Part shown: positions 55,756-64,000 of the stretch, piece by piece
Layout: each line of letters opens with the position of its first letter
Position numbering within the stretch: the first letter of the stretch is position 1
Assembly: GCA_963703325.1 (NCBI GenBank)
Contig: OY969805.1
Location: forward strand, 1,488,001-1,552,000
DNA length: 64,000 bases
Direction of reading: 5' to 3'
Source: Aquilonibacter sp963703325
GTDB lineage: Bacteria; Vulcanimicrobiota; Vulcanimicrobiia; Vulcanimicrobiales; Vulcanimicrobiaceae
The notes under the pieces: generated by a model
What the model was told of the DNA's origin: nothing
Database searches by the model: none
Seen by the model: only the letters and a program-made list of their open reading frames with translations
Made by a program: the position numbers and the translations under genes

Positions 55756-55923
55756 ATGAATACTGAAGCGCTAGCTGCTGCAAAGCAACAATGCCAAGTC
55801 GCGGCGCAGAGTTTTGTGCGTCTACAAGAGCATGGCGACGGCGTCCCCGAGGAACAGCTCGCCTTCAATCATGCTGTGCTGCTCGCGCTCAAGGGGCTCT
55901 ACGAGGCCGTGGAATCGGCCTGA
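55756..55923 (+). CDS. Small hypothetical protein (55 residues)
   Basis: The ATG at 55756 begins a 55-codon frame ending TGA at 55921-55923, just after the cysteine synthase gene and before the convergent phosphatase. It is predicted as two helices (LAAAKQQCQVAAQSFVRLQE and LAFNHAVLLALKGLYEAVES). No ribosome site is obvious and no family is recognised. Confidence 0.45.
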   Translation: MNTEALAAAKQQCQVAAQSFVRLQEHGDGVPEEQLAFNHAVLLALKGLYEAVESA

Positions 55924-55936
55924 TCTCGCTCTGGAA

Positions 55937-56581
55937 TTACGGGAGATAGTACATCGGGTTCGGGAGTTTGTAGAGTTGATCGGCATAACCGCCGCGCAGG
56001 TCGCTCCACTGATCACCGATGCTGGCTACGATGTCGTACCCCTGGTGTTCGATTGCCGCGCGCGTACGCGACTTGTACGGGATGACCGACGTCGCTGTAT
56101 CCGACGCGGGCCGCAAGTAGAGTGCGACCGGCGCGGGATATCCGGCCACCAAAAGTTCGTGCTGGGTGATCGCGCGTTCCGGCTCACGACGGCCGGTGAC
56201 ATAAAAGATCGCCACATGTTCGCTTGCAAGGTGACGCGCGAGTTGCAGCGTCGGTTCGATTGGCGGGAAACGATCGGCTCGCTCCCACTGCGACCAGGTT
56301 CGCTCGGTGTAAGCGAAGCTATAGGCTCGCTCGTAGGCGTACGACGAGAGCATCGTATCGTCGATATCGAAGACCACCGCGGGCTTGTGCACGCCTTGCT
56401 TGAGTCGAGCGTCGACATTGGATTGCAGGTGCGCGTCAACGTTGGAAACGTCGCGTTCGTAATCGCCGGACTGATAGTAAGCGATGATTTCGGCCTTAAC
56501 CGTATCGAGATTCGGAATGCTGCCGCCGTGCGCGTAGACGGTGGAAAGCACCGCAGCAAGGATCGCGCCGAGCAGCGTCAT
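55937..56581 (-). CDS. Exported HAD acid phosphatase (class B-like, subfamily IIIB)
   Basis: A non-specific phosphomonoesterase of the periplasm. An N-terminal signal segment (LLGAILAAVLSTVYAHGG) precedes HAD motif I AVVFDIDDTMLSSY, motif II IFYVTGRRE, Lys in IPYKSRTR and motif IV SIGDQWSDLRGG. The family (plant vegetative-storage-like/lipoprotein-e-like) fits at 214 residues. It overlaps the phospholipase C gene by 4 bp, so it should act on the phosphate esters that enzyme releases. Confidence 0.85.
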   Translation of the reverse strand: MTLLGAILAAVLSTVYAHGGSIPNLDTVKAEIIAYYQSGDYERDVSNVDAHLQSNVDARLKQGVHKPAVVFDIDDTMLSSYAYERAYSFAYTERTWSQWERADRFPPIEPTLQLARHLASEHVAIFYVTGRREPERAITQHELLVAGYPAPVALYLRPASDTATSVIPYKSRTRAAIEHQGYDIVASIGDQWSDLRGGYADQLYKLPNPMYYLP

Positions 56582-58002
56582 GCGCCGATGCCGCGGCGCG
56601 GACGCGTGCCCGGCTCTTGCGCCGGCATGCGCTGCTGCGCCGGCACGTCGGGCCGTGGCAACCGTTCGACGTCACGTTCGGCCCGTGCAAGCGCCGCCAC
56701 CGTCTCGGGAAGAACCGGGGTATCGAGACGCGCCGGCTCCCCGAATCCAAATGCGGCGGTGAGATCGCCCGTATTCGCGCGGCGCCACGCGCTCAAGTTC
56801 GGGACTTCGACACCGTAGCGCGCTTCGAGCAAACGCAGCACCGACGTGTGATCGAACGTGTTACTGCAGACATATCCGCCGCGCGAGAACGGGGATGCGA
56901 CGATACACGGCACGCGAAACCCGAGGCCGATCGGGCGGCCGTCCACGAACTCGCCCGGTGTTCCCGACGGCGGCGTGGGTGGAACGACGTGATCGAATTG
57001 TCCGTCGTTCTCGTCGTAATTTATGATGAATGCCGTTTTCGCCCAGACGCTGGGATTGCTCCACAGTGCCGCAAGCATCTGGTGGATGAAGTCGGCACCC
57101 TCAGCAGGGAGATATGCCGGATGCTCGCACTGTTTTGCGTGGCCCATGACCCAGGTCACTTGCGGCAAATTCCCGCTTCGCAAATCATCGAGAAATTTCG
57201 CGAAAGGACGGCCCGTGAGCGCTTGCTGATAGAGCGGCGATGACGGCGACGCGTCATGATACGGCTTGAAGTACTTGAGGATATTGAGTGCGTAGTCGTC
57301 TTCCATATCAAAGTAGACTTGCCACGAGATGCCGGCACGCTGGAGTCGCTCGGGGTAGGTCTCCCACGTGTATAAGACCTTGCCGTCGTACGCATCGTTG
57401 TTGAGCACGGGTCCGCCGTGCCGGCCGTCAGCGTCGATCGAGGCCGTCATGTGATAGAGGCGGTTCGGATACGTCGGCCCGAGTACCGAGCAATAGTATC
57501 CGTCGCAAACCGTGAACGCGTCGGCCAGCGCATAATGAAACGGAAGATCGTCGCGCGTGTAGTAGCCCATCGTGAGCGGACCGGCCGCGCCGTTCTTTTG
57601 GCGATGCGTTGCAACCCAGCCGTCCATGTTTCCGCCCGCCAGCGACGCGTGTTGAGCGTCCCACGCATGGCTGAGGTCGTGCAAACGCTGCGCGCTCGTC
57701 GTCGTCGTGTCGAGGCGGAAGGGTAGCAGATATCCCGCCGGGTTCACCACGTCCGGCTGGTAAAAGACGCTGCGGCCGTTTGCCAGGCGCAGGGCGCGCG
57801 AATCGTCGTAGCCGCGGACGCCGGAGAGCGTGCCGAAGTAGTGATCGAACGAGCGGTTCTCTTGCATCAGAATAATGAAGTGATCGATGTCATTCAGCCG
57901 CGAACCTGAGACTTGCGCCGCTGCGATTGCCGGGGCAACCAGCGCGGCCGCTGCGGAGAGGCCGGCCGACTGAATAAAACGGCCGCGTGAGATCTTTGCC
58001 AT
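56578..58002 (-). CDS. Exported phospholipase C / phosphoesterase family protein
   Basis: Phosphoesterase-family phospholipase C, releasing the phosphorylated headgroup from phospholipids outside the cytoplasm. Landmarks: HFIILMQENRSFDHYFGTLSG with the metal/nucleophile region, MDGWVATHRQ, MGYYTRDDLPFHYALAD, VLGPTYPNRLY, INYDENDGQFDHV and NTFDHTSVLRLLEARYG. The signal resembles Tat (ISRGRFIQSAGLSAAAALVA) with Gly in place of the second Arg. At 474 residues it lacks the C-terminal domains of Pseudomonas PlcH/PlcN. The acid phosphatase gene follows with a 4-bp overlap. Confidence 0.88.
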   Translation of the reverse strand: MAKISRGRFIQSAGLSAAAALVAPAIAAAQVSGSRLNDIDHFIILMQENRSFDHYFGTLSGVRGYDDSRALRLANGRSVFYQPDVVNPAGYLLPFRLDTTTTSAQRLHDLSHAWDAQHASLAGGNMDGWVATHRQKNGAAGPLTMGYYTRDDLPFHYALADAFTVCDGYYCSVLGPTYPNRLYHMTASIDADGRHGGPVLNNDAYDGKVLYTWETYPERLQRAGISWQVYFDMEDDYALNILKYFKPYHDASPSSPLYQQALTGRPFAKFLDDLRSGNLPQVTWVMGHAKQCEHPAYLPAEGADFIHQMLAALWSNPSVWAKTAFIINYDENDGQFDHVVPPTPPSGTPGEFVDGRPIGLGFRVPCIVASPFSRGGYVCSNTFDHTSVLRLLEARYGVEVPNLSAWRRANTGDLTAAFGFGEPARLDTPVLPETVAALARAERDVERLPRPDVPAQQRMPAQEPGTRPRRGIGA

Positions 58003-58085
58003 GGCGCTCCATTACGGGCTACGGCGCAGCACGGCCTTTTGGCTTGAGCGGCGAATGTAGCTAGCGCTGTCCGCATGGAGGGCCC

Positions 58086-59375
58086 ATGACCAGACATCGT
58101 TATACCGTTGTTTTGCTGATGTTTTTAGCCGTCTTCATCAATTATATGGATCGGGTGAATTTCGCCGTGGCGATTCCGGCGATCCGGCACGACTACGGCT
58201 TCACGCTCGAGCAGATCGGCGCGATTTCGTTCGCGTGGGCCATCATCTACGCGCTTTGCAACTTCCCGGGCGGCTGGCTTGCGGATCGGCTTGGCTTGCG
58301 TTTGGCTTTGCCGCTTTTGCTCGGCTGGTGGTCGGCGTTTACCATCGCGACCCCGTTTGCGCGAACGCTCAGCGGCTGGTTCATCATTCGCGGCCTGATG
58401 GGCGCGGGCGAAGCGCCGATCTGGCCGATCAACGCGAAGACCACCAACACGTGGGCTGCGCCAAGCGAACGATCGACGCTCTTCACGCTTGCGGGATGCG
58501 GGCAATACGTCGGACCTGCGGTTGGAACCTTGCTGGCCGGTTGGATCGTGGTAACGATCGGCTGGCAGTGGGCGTTTATTCTCTTCGGCATCGCGGGACT
58601 CGCGATCATCCCGTTTTGGCTCATCTTTGTTCGTAATCGGCCCGACGAGGATCCGCGAACGAACGCGCAAGAGCGCGCGTGGATCGGCAATAACGCGCCC
58701 GCGAACGAACGGGTGGATTGGGCCGGGATCCGCGCAGCGCTGTGCAGCCGCACCGGACTCGGGATGCTGCTCGTCTATTTGACCTTCGGTTACATCCTTT
58801 TCACGTTCATCAACTGGGTCCCGAGTTACATGTTCTACACGTTCCACATGAGCATTCTCAAGAGTGCGGCGTGGGCCAGCTTCGGCGCGCTCTTTGGGCT
58901 TGCGGGATACGTGATCTCCGGGCCGTTCAACGACCGGCTGGTGGCGCGCTTCGATCGGCTGACGGCGCGGCGCATCGGCGCGACGCTGCCGATGCTCGGG
59001 ATGATCGTGTGCGTGCTGCTGTCGCTTGCGACGGCGCGCGCGGAGCTTGGGGAGGTGACGGCAGTATTGATCGGCGTCGCGCAGCTGCTCATGAATATGA
59101 CGGTTGGGGCATGGGCGGTAACCGTGGTCGAGATTTCGCCCAACCAGGCATCGACGGGGATGGTCTACAGCATCTATAACGGCGTGCTCAACATCATGGG
59201 GGCCTTCAATTCCTTGATTTTGACCGCGCTTGCGACGGCCTACGGATTTCCGCTGGCCTTTGGGAGCGCGCTGTTCTTCATGGTTGTGTTCTTATCGGGC
59301 ATGTTGCTGGTGGTGGACCGGAAGAGTTACACGCGATTGATTGCCCACGCGGAATCTGCGCGCGCGGCTGCGTGA
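58086..59375 (+). CDS. MFS transporter, anion:cation symporter type
   Basis: A 12-helix major facilitator of 429 residues. It starts VVLLMFLAVFINYMDRVNFA, the ACS-family opening, with loop 2-3 motif GGWLADRLGLR, then RGLMGAGEAPIWPINAKTT and GPFNDRLVARFDRLT in the second half. Relatives carry sugar acids such as glucarate/galactarate or other small carboxylates. The substrate is unassigned. It is divergent from the phospholipase C gene and ends 4 bp before the convergent MgtC gene. Confidence 0.88.
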   Translation: MTRHRYTVVLLMFLAVFINYMDRVNFAVAIPAIRHDYGFTLEQIGAISFAWAIIYALCNFPGGWLADRLGLRLALPLLLGWWSAFTIATPFARTLSGWFIIRGLMGAGEAPIWPINAKTTNTWAAPSERSTLFTLAGCGQYVGPAVGTLLAGWIVVTIGWQWAFILFGIAGLAIIPFWLIFVRNRPDEDPRTNAQERAWIGNNAPANERVDWAGIRAALCSRTGLGMLLVYLTFGYILFTFINWVPSYMFYTFHMSILKSAAWASFGALFGLAGYVISGPFNDRLVARFDRLTARRIGATLPMLGMIVCVLLSLATARAELGEVTAVLIGVAQLLMNMTVGAWAVTVVEISPNQASTGMVYSIYNGVLNIMGAFNSLILTALATAYGFPLAFGSALFFMVVFLSGMLLVVDRKSYTRLIAHAESARAAA

Positions 59376-59379
59376 CCGA

Positions 59380-60096
59380 TCACGACTCGCCTGGGGAAGC
59401 CTCTTCTGATGCCGTGTCCGATGCGGAGTGGATCACCGCGCGCACCTCGAGCACGCCGGCGCGATCCGCCAGCGCAGCCGACATCCGCGTGAGTTGCGCC
59501 TCGGTAAGACCACGAGCGACGACGTCGATTCGAGTCTTCACCGGATCCCTCGAATAGCGAACCTCGAGCTGCTCGGATGCTATGCCGTTGTGCCTAAGCG
59601 TTTCGTTTATTTCTGCGACCGAAACGAAACGGCGATCGACCACGAGCCGAACGACATCGCGACGCCGGTGCTTGAACAGTCGCACCTCGATCGGCTTCAT
59701 AATGGCAAGGATTGCGAGGGCCAGGACGGTACCGCCGAGTGCCGCGACGTAGAGGCCGCCGCCAACCGCCAAGCCGATCGCGGCGACGAGCCAGACGCTC
59801 GCGGCGGTCGTGAGACCACGGATGATCTCCTTGCGGAATATGATCACGCCGGCACCGAGAAAACCGATTCCGGTCACGACTTGCGCGGCGACGCGAGACG
59901 GGTCGAGCACGACCCCGGGCGGTCCTCCAGCGTTCGCAAAACCGAACATCGAGACCACCATGAAGAGTGCGGCGCCGAGTGCGACCAGCGCATGCGTGCG
60001 CAAGCCCGCCGCGGCTTCGTTCCGTTCACGTTCGAGCCCTACGAGGCTCCCAAGTACCGTTGCAATCGCGAGGCGAAGCAGCACTTCGTAGACCAT
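59380..60096 (-). CDS. MgtC/SapB family membrane protein
   Basis: Five N-terminal membrane helices with the MgtC signature: LGSLVGLERERNEAAAGLRTHALVALGAAL, here spanning residues about 15-45, then VTGIGFLGAGVIIFRK and GLTTAASVWLVAAIGLA. A soluble C-terminal ACT-like domain (VSVAEINETLRHNG, VEVRAVIHS-like end) follows. MgtC proteins affect Mg2+ homeostasis and F-type ATPase or survival under stress; the role here is unproven. Length is 238 residues. Confidence 0.9.
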   Translation of the reverse strand: MVYEVLLRLAIATVLGSLVGLERERNEAAAGLRTHALVALGAALFMVVSMFGFANAGGPPGVVLDPSRVAAQVVTGIGFLGAGVIIFRKEIIRGLTTAASVWLVAAIGLAVGGGLYVAALGGTVLALAILAIMKPIEVRLFKHRRRDVVRLVVDRRFVSVAEINETLRHNGIASEQLEVRYSRDPVKTRIDVVARGLTEAQLTRMSAALADRAGVLEVRAVIHSASDTASEEASPGES

Positions 60097-60190
60097 TACT
60101 GATTCTGCGACATGCCGAAGAGTCGTCCTGCGTGATTGCGGGAGCCATCATTATATAGGGCTTTTTCTTGGGATCACGCAGTCAAGCTAT

Positions 60191-61531
60191 ATGGACACGC
60201 CAGGTCTTCTCGACGCGGCGCGCGCGTTTCTCGATCGTGGCGAGGTGGCGAGCGCGAAAAAGCTCTATCTGCAGCTCTTGCTGCGTGACCGCTATCACCA
60301 CGACGCAATGCTCGGCCTCGCTGAAGTCTTTGTCGCTGCTGCGGACTTCGCGTCTGCGCGCATCGTCTTGACTCAGGCGGTTGCTCGTCATGTGACGTCG
60401 AGCGCGGCGCAGAGCGGGTTAGGCGGCGTCCTGCTCGAGTTAGATGACCTCGACGGCGCTCGCGATGCGTTTACCGCGTCGTTGCGCCTCAACCCGCAAC
60501 AGCGCAAGGCATGGGCCGGCCTCGGTGTGGTCTCGGAGCGCGCCGGCGATTTCGCGAACGCCGATCGCGCCTGGCGCGAAGCGTTCTACGATGGCGATCC
60601 GGCGATCTCGACATACCGGGGTGAGGGAGTGCCGGTTCGCGTGCTCCTGTTGCGCTCGGCGGTCGACGGGAACATTCCGCTCACCGCGGTGCTCGACGAC
60701 CGGATCTTTGCGTGGATCACTCTTTTCGTTGAATCATTTAACGAGGGGATGCAATTGCCGCCGCATGCGGTGGTGTTCAATGCCGTCGGCAACGCCGACC
60801 TGCGCACGCGTGCGCTCGATAAAGCCGAATCGGTGCTACGAGCGACGACGGCGCCGGTGATCAATCATCCGGCTGGTGTGCGCCACACCGGGCGCGTTCA
60901 GATCGCCGATCGGCTGCGCGACGTCCCCGGTATCGTCACGCCGCGCATGGTCGTGCGCCGTCGCGATGCGATCGCCGGGAATCTCGGCTTGGGCTGGCCG
61001 ATTCTCGTGCGTTCGCTTGGCTTTCACACCGGGGAACACTTCGTCAAGGTCGAGGACCCGGCGGACCTGCCGGACGCGCTCGCGGCGCTTCCCGGCGACG
61101 AGTTGCTGGTCATCGAGTACGTCGACACGCGCAGCGACGACGGTTTCTTTCGCAAATATCGCGTGCTCACGATCGACGGCGGTCTATACCCGCTTCACCT
61201 GGCGGCCGCGCGCGATTGGAAGGTGCACTATTTTACCGCCGATCGTGGCGCCGAATTTCAGAAACAAGAGCGCGAGTTTCTTGCGGATCCGCCAGCCGCT
61301 CTCGGCAGCGACGCGGTGACGGCACTGCAGCGCGCCGCGCGTGCGCTTGCGTTTGATTACGGCGGTATCGATTTTGCGCTCGATCGCCGTAACCGGGTGG
61401 TGGTCTTTGAAGCTAACCCGACGATGGCCATCGTGCTGCCCTCGACGCACCCGGATCGGACCGAGCGCCGCGACGCGGCCGAACGCGCCATCGAGGCGAC
61501 GCGAGCGATGATTGCCGCTCGAGCCGGCTGA
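60191..61531 (+). CDS. TPR repeats fused to an ATP-grasp-like domain
   Basis: Residues 1-135 are three to four TPR units (AARAFLDRGEVASAKKLYLQ, AQSGLGGVLLELDDLDGARD, AWAGLGVVSERAGDFANADR). Residues 150-446 look like an ATP-grasp enzyme: LRSAVDGNIPLTAVLDDRIF and VVFNAVGNADLRTRALDKAE for the preATP-grasp part, HTGRVQIADRLRDVPGIVTP, GWPILVRSLGFHTGEHFVKV for ATP binding, and FDYGGIDFALDRRNRVVVFE with the metal acid and then ANPTM. ATP-grasp enzymes ligate a carboxylate to an amine or thiol. The substrate is unknown. No obvious operon partner. Confidence 0.7.
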   Translation: MDTPGLLDAARAFLDRGEVASAKKLYLQLLLRDRYHHDAMLGLAEVFVAAADFASARIVLTQAVARHVTSSAAQSGLGGVLLELDDLDGARDAFTASLRLNPQQRKAWAGLGVVSERAGDFANADRAWREAFYDGDPAISTYRGEGVPVRVLLLRSAVDGNIPLTAVLDDRIFAWITLFVESFNEGMQLPPHAVVFNAVGNADLRTRALDKAESVLRATTAPVINHPAGVRHTGRVQIADRLRDVPGIVTPRMVVRRRDAIAGNLGLGWPILVRSLGFHTGEHFVKVEDPADLPDALAALPGDELLVIEYVDTRSDDGFFRKYRVLTIDGGLYPLHLAAARDWKVHYFTADRGAEFQKQEREFLADPPAALGSDAVTALQRAARALAFDYGGIDFALDRRNRVVVFEANPTMAIVLPSTHPDRTERRDAAERAIEATRAMIAARAG

Positions 61532-61606
61532 ACGCCGCCCCGTCCTGGACCGTGGCGGTCGCACCCGCGACGAGGGCGTTACACTCAGGCTCGCGGAGGA
61601 GTTCGC

Positions 61607-62125
61607 ATGATCGCACGACGCTCGCTCTATCTGTTGGCGGCAGCAGTGATGTGTTTGAGTTCGCCGGTACAAGCCGGCAGCGCATCGGCCACGATGAACG
61701 TGACGGCAACCGTCATTTCTACCTGCACGATTAGTTCAGGCAACCTGAACTTCGGCAACTACGACGCCATCGGTACCAACGCGACCGCACCGCTGACCGC
61801 GACCGCGCAGATAAGCGCCACCTGCACGCAAGGCGCGACGGCGACGATCGATATCGATGCGGGTCTGCACCCGAGCGGCACGGGCAACGCCCAGACGCGA
61901 CGCATGAAAGGTACCGGCGCGACCGACTACCTGACCTACGACATCTATCAAGATACATCGCACAGTCAGCGCTGGGGAACCAAAACCTCCGGAACGACGA
62001 GACCGCTCACCGGAGGCGGCGCCGGAACGCCGGTGGGACTCACGGCCTATGGCTCGGTTCCAGCGGCGCAAAGCGCACCAGTCGGATCATACAGCGACTC
62101 GGTTTCAGTTACGGTTAATTACTGA
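61607..62125 (+). CDS. Spore-coat-U (SCPU) domain pilin-like protein
   Basis: A signal peptide (LYLLAAAVMCLSSPVQAG) then a single SCPU domain: TATVISTCTISSGNLNFGNY, QISATCTQGATATIDIDAG, RRMKGTGATDYLTYDIYQD, PVGSYSDSVSVTVNY. The incomplete Ig fold with a final donor-strand-like strand is the subunit of archaic chaperone-usher (sigma-type) fibres. It is followed within 10 bp by a chaperone and then an usher. Length is 172 residues. Confidence 0.88.
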   Translation: MIARRSLYLLAAAVMCLSSPVQAGSASATMNVTATVISTCTISSGNLNFGNYDAIGTNATAPLTATAQISATCTQGATATIDIDAGLHPSGTGNAQTRRMKGTGATDYLTYDIYQDTSHSQRWGTKTSGTTRPLTGGGAGTPVGLTAYGSVPAAQSAPVGSYSDSVSVTVNY

Positions 62126-62133
62126 AAGCAAGC

Positions 62134-62892
62134 ATGATGAAACTATCGAATGTCATTGCACTTGGCGCGATCGTTGCGCTGTTCGGACTGAGCGCCAGCG
62201 CAATCGCCGGAGACTACAGTGTCTCCCCGATTCCGATTGCGGTGCCAATCGGAGCAAAAACCGCCTCCGTGACCGTGCGAAACCGAGGTTCGGAACCGCT
62301 CCACTTGGCGGTGCGAGTGTTTTCGTGGGCGCAATCCGCGGAATCCGCGATGATTCTGACGCCGGACACGACGCTGGTGGTGTACCCGCGCTCGCTGACC
62401 GTTGCGCCGAGCGAGCAGCGCACCGTGCGCATTGGTTTACCGTCCACGTCGGGGAACGAAGAAGTGGCATATCGCGTGCTGCTCGAGCAACTCCCCGATC
62501 CGGCAGCTCTTACCGGCGTGAAAGGCTCGGAAGTCGTCGTGCGCACGAATGTCGGCGTTCCACTCTTTATCGAGCCGCAAAAGGCTACCGCTGCGCAGAA
62601 GATCTCGGGCGCGGTGCTCTCGCGCACCGGTCTCGATCTCAAGCTGGAGAACGACGGCGACGTACACATCGAGCCGACCACGGTTAGCGCGGTCGGAACC
62701 GATGCCGCGGGCAAGCAAACGTTCTCGGCGACCACGCCGGGATGGTACATCTTGCGCGGCGCGACCCGCGGGTTCACCTTCGCGATTCCGGCCGGCGCGT
62801 GCGCCGCGACGACAACGATCTCCGCTACCGCCGGGAGCGGCCACAACGTCTTTAAAGGAAGCACGACGCAGATAACGCGCTCCTGTTCGTAA
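62134..62892 (+). CDS. Periplasmic pilus chaperone (PapD-like)
   Basis: A signal peptide (VIALGAIVALFGLSASAIAG) then two Ig-like domains: YSVSPIPIAVPIGAKTASVT, TVRNRGSEPLHLAVRVFSWAQ, DTTLVVYPRSLTVAPSEQRTVRIGL, here in the first domain, and a second from GVPLFIEPQ. The G1-strand and Pro-rich loop follow the archaic chaperone pattern. It holds the SCPU subunits for the usher. Either of two tandem ATG codons could be the start. Confidence 0.88.
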   Translation: MMKLSNVIALGAIVALFGLSASAIAGDYSVSPIPIAVPIGAKTASVTVRNRGSEPLHLAVRVFSWAQSAESAMILTPDTTLVVYPRSLTVAPSEQRTVRIGLPSTSGNEEVAYRVLLEQLPDPAALTGVKGSEVVVRTNVGVPLFIEPQKATAAQKISGAVLSRTGLDLKLENDGDVHIEPTTVSAVGTDAAGKQTFSATTPGWYILRGATRGFTFAIPAGACAATTTISATAGSGHNVFKGSTTQITRSCS

Positions 62893-62897
62893 GCGTT

Positions 62898-64000
62898 GTG
62901 CGCTTGGCGGCGCTGGCCCTGACGATCGCGCTGCTCGCTGCAACGCAGGGTGAGTCGCGCGACCCCGGGGGCGACATCGCGTACGTCGAGATGATCGTCA
63001 ACTCGCAGGAACGCGTGGAAGTCCTCGCTGCAATCACCGATACCGATCTCCTGGTTCAAAAAAGCGATCTGGTCGCGGCGCGGCTCGCTGTCACCGATGC
63101 GAAAGTGCAGCACCTCGGCGGATATGACTTTGTCTCTCTCCAGTCGCTTGCACCCGCGCTGACCTACGTCTTCGACGAGTCAACGCTCGTGCTGCACGTG
63201 GAAGTGCAAGCATCGCTGTTGCCGATTTCGAGTTACAATCTCAGTGGGCACCCTGAGGCGCCGTTGCAGTATCTTCAGACGTCCAGCGCGTTCTTGAATT
63301 ACGCGTTGAACGCGAGTTCGTCGGGACCGTTCGGCTACTCGGCGCAGGCCGGCTACAACTTCCCAAACGTGCTGCTTACCAGCACGATGTTCTCGGACAA
63401 CGGACTCTTCCGGCGCGGGCAGACCTACCTCGAACATGAGGACCACGACGATTTGATTACCACCACCGTTGGCGATGCAACGGTCGACGCCGGGACATTT
63501 GGTGGAACCGATCAAATCGCCGGCGTGACGATCGAACGATCCTTCGCGCTCGACCCGTACCTGTTACGCTTTCCGGAACCCGCGCTCAGCGGGACGGTGC
63601 TCACGCCCTCACGCGCGGAGATCTACGTCAACGGCGTGCTTACGAGCGTAACCGATGTCGCGCCCGGCACGTTCGTTTTCGACAATCTTCCGACCATCGC
63701 GGGTCTCAACTCGACGGTCGTCGTGTTGCGCGATGCATTTGGAAACGTCACGCGCATCACGTCGCAGGATTATAGTTCGCTCGACCTCTTGCGAGCCGGG
63801 CTCACCGACTTCGCGGTCTCCGCAGGGATCCTACGTCAAGATGCCTTCACCGCCGCCGACCATTACAGCGGCGATGTATTCATCGGTCGCTACTCGCACG
63901 GATTCACCGACAATTTCACCGCGGGCGCGCGCGTTGAAGCCGGACCGGACGTGGTCAGTACCGGCCTCACGGCGGCGGTCGCTGGAAATCTGGGCGCTCT
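62898..64000 (+). CDS. Outer-membrane usher of the chaperone-usher pilus, N-terminal part
   Basis: From a probable GTG at 62898, five bases after the chaperone stop, an uninterrupted frame runs off the window end (367 residues visible). A short signal (LAALALTIALLAATQG) precedes AYVEMIVNSQERVEVLAAIT and SLQSLAPALTYVFDESTLVL, the usher N-terminal domain that recruits chaperone-subunit complexes. Barrel strands follow, together with RRGQTYLEHEDHDDLITTTV, YLLRFPEPALSGTVLTPSRA and EIYVNGVLTSVTDVAPGTFV, which are usher signatures. The pore, plug and C-terminal domains lie beyond the window. Confidence 0.85.
   Translation, partial: MRLAALALTIALLAATQGESRDPGGDIAYVEMIVNSQERVEVLAAITDTDLLVQKSDLVAARLAVTDAKVQHLGGYDFVSLQSLAPALTYVFDESTLVLHVEVQASLLPISSYNLSGHPEAPLQYLQTSSAFLNYALNASSSGPFGYSAQAGYNFPNVLLTSTMFSDNGLFRRGQTYLEHEDHDDLITTTVGDATVDAGTFGGTDQIAGVTIERSFALDPYLLRFPEPALSGTVLTPSRAEIYVNGVLTSVTDVAPGTFVFDNLPTIAGLNSTVVVLRDAFGNVTRITSQDYSSLDLLRAGLTDFAVSAGILRQDAFTAADHYSGDVFIGRYSHGFTDNFTAGARVEAGPDVVSTGLTAAVAGNLGA

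Noticed and set aside
1..64000. CRISPR arrays, insertion sequences, rRNA genes
   Set aside because: No regularly spaced repeats, transposase motifs or rRNA segments were seen anywhere in the window.

Overview
The window is 64 kb of gene-dense, high-GC bacterial chromosome. An outer membrane is implied by a DUF5916-type outer-membrane beta-barrel, a chaperone-usher pilus operon and several exported proteins, so the host is a diderm. Genome style suggests a poorly cultivated phylum; something like Eremiobacterota/Vulcanimicrobiota would fit, but this is a guess from gene style because no 16S or full ribosomal operon is present.

Region 1 (1-31971) is mostly housekeeping. It holds a minus-strand set prs - rplY - pth - amino-acid-kinase-like, then a DNA-repair run uvrB ... 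uvrA ... ligA on the plus strand with small genes packed between with 1-4 nt overlaps. Next come acpS-nnr, an archaemetzincin, a chemosensory cluster (two chemoreceptors plus a separate Cache sensor protein), a secreted S10 carboxypeptidase, birA, ndk, eno and a DUF2252 protein. Several members look like enzymes that have lost their catalytic residues or domain: an M48-like membrane protein, an ArgB-like kinase and a lone alpha-mannosidase C-terminal domain.

Region 2 (32000-54300) is accessory. It is rich in small exported proteins, including three two-member paralogous families. Two of those families have one member on each side of a 7-kb integrative element inserted in tRNA-Glu. The element (35423-42411) is bounded by a 28-bp exact repeat of the tRNA 3' end, and carries arm-type repeats, the C-terminal stump of a tyrosine integrase and a decaying defence cargo: AbiEi/AbiEii, an orphan QatD-like TatD nuclease, a protein with a ScoMcrA-like N-terminal domain joined to an unidentified domain, and an AbiTii gene broken by a one-base slip in a T run. 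Several genes in and near the element are broken: an MFS transporter by an in-frame stop, and two small exported protein genes and the AbiTii gene by frameshifts.

Region 3 (46352-64000) holds a membrane STAND ATPase, the DUF5916 protein, a PadR repressor with a clear palindromic operator and its permease-prefix partner, a cysteine-synthase-like gene, a phospholipase C plus acid phosphatase pair, an MFS transporter, MgtC, a TPR/ATP-grasp fusion and the start of a chaperone-usher operon (spore-coat-U pilin, chaperone, usher) that runs off the end.

All calls are from reading the sequence; no database search was run.
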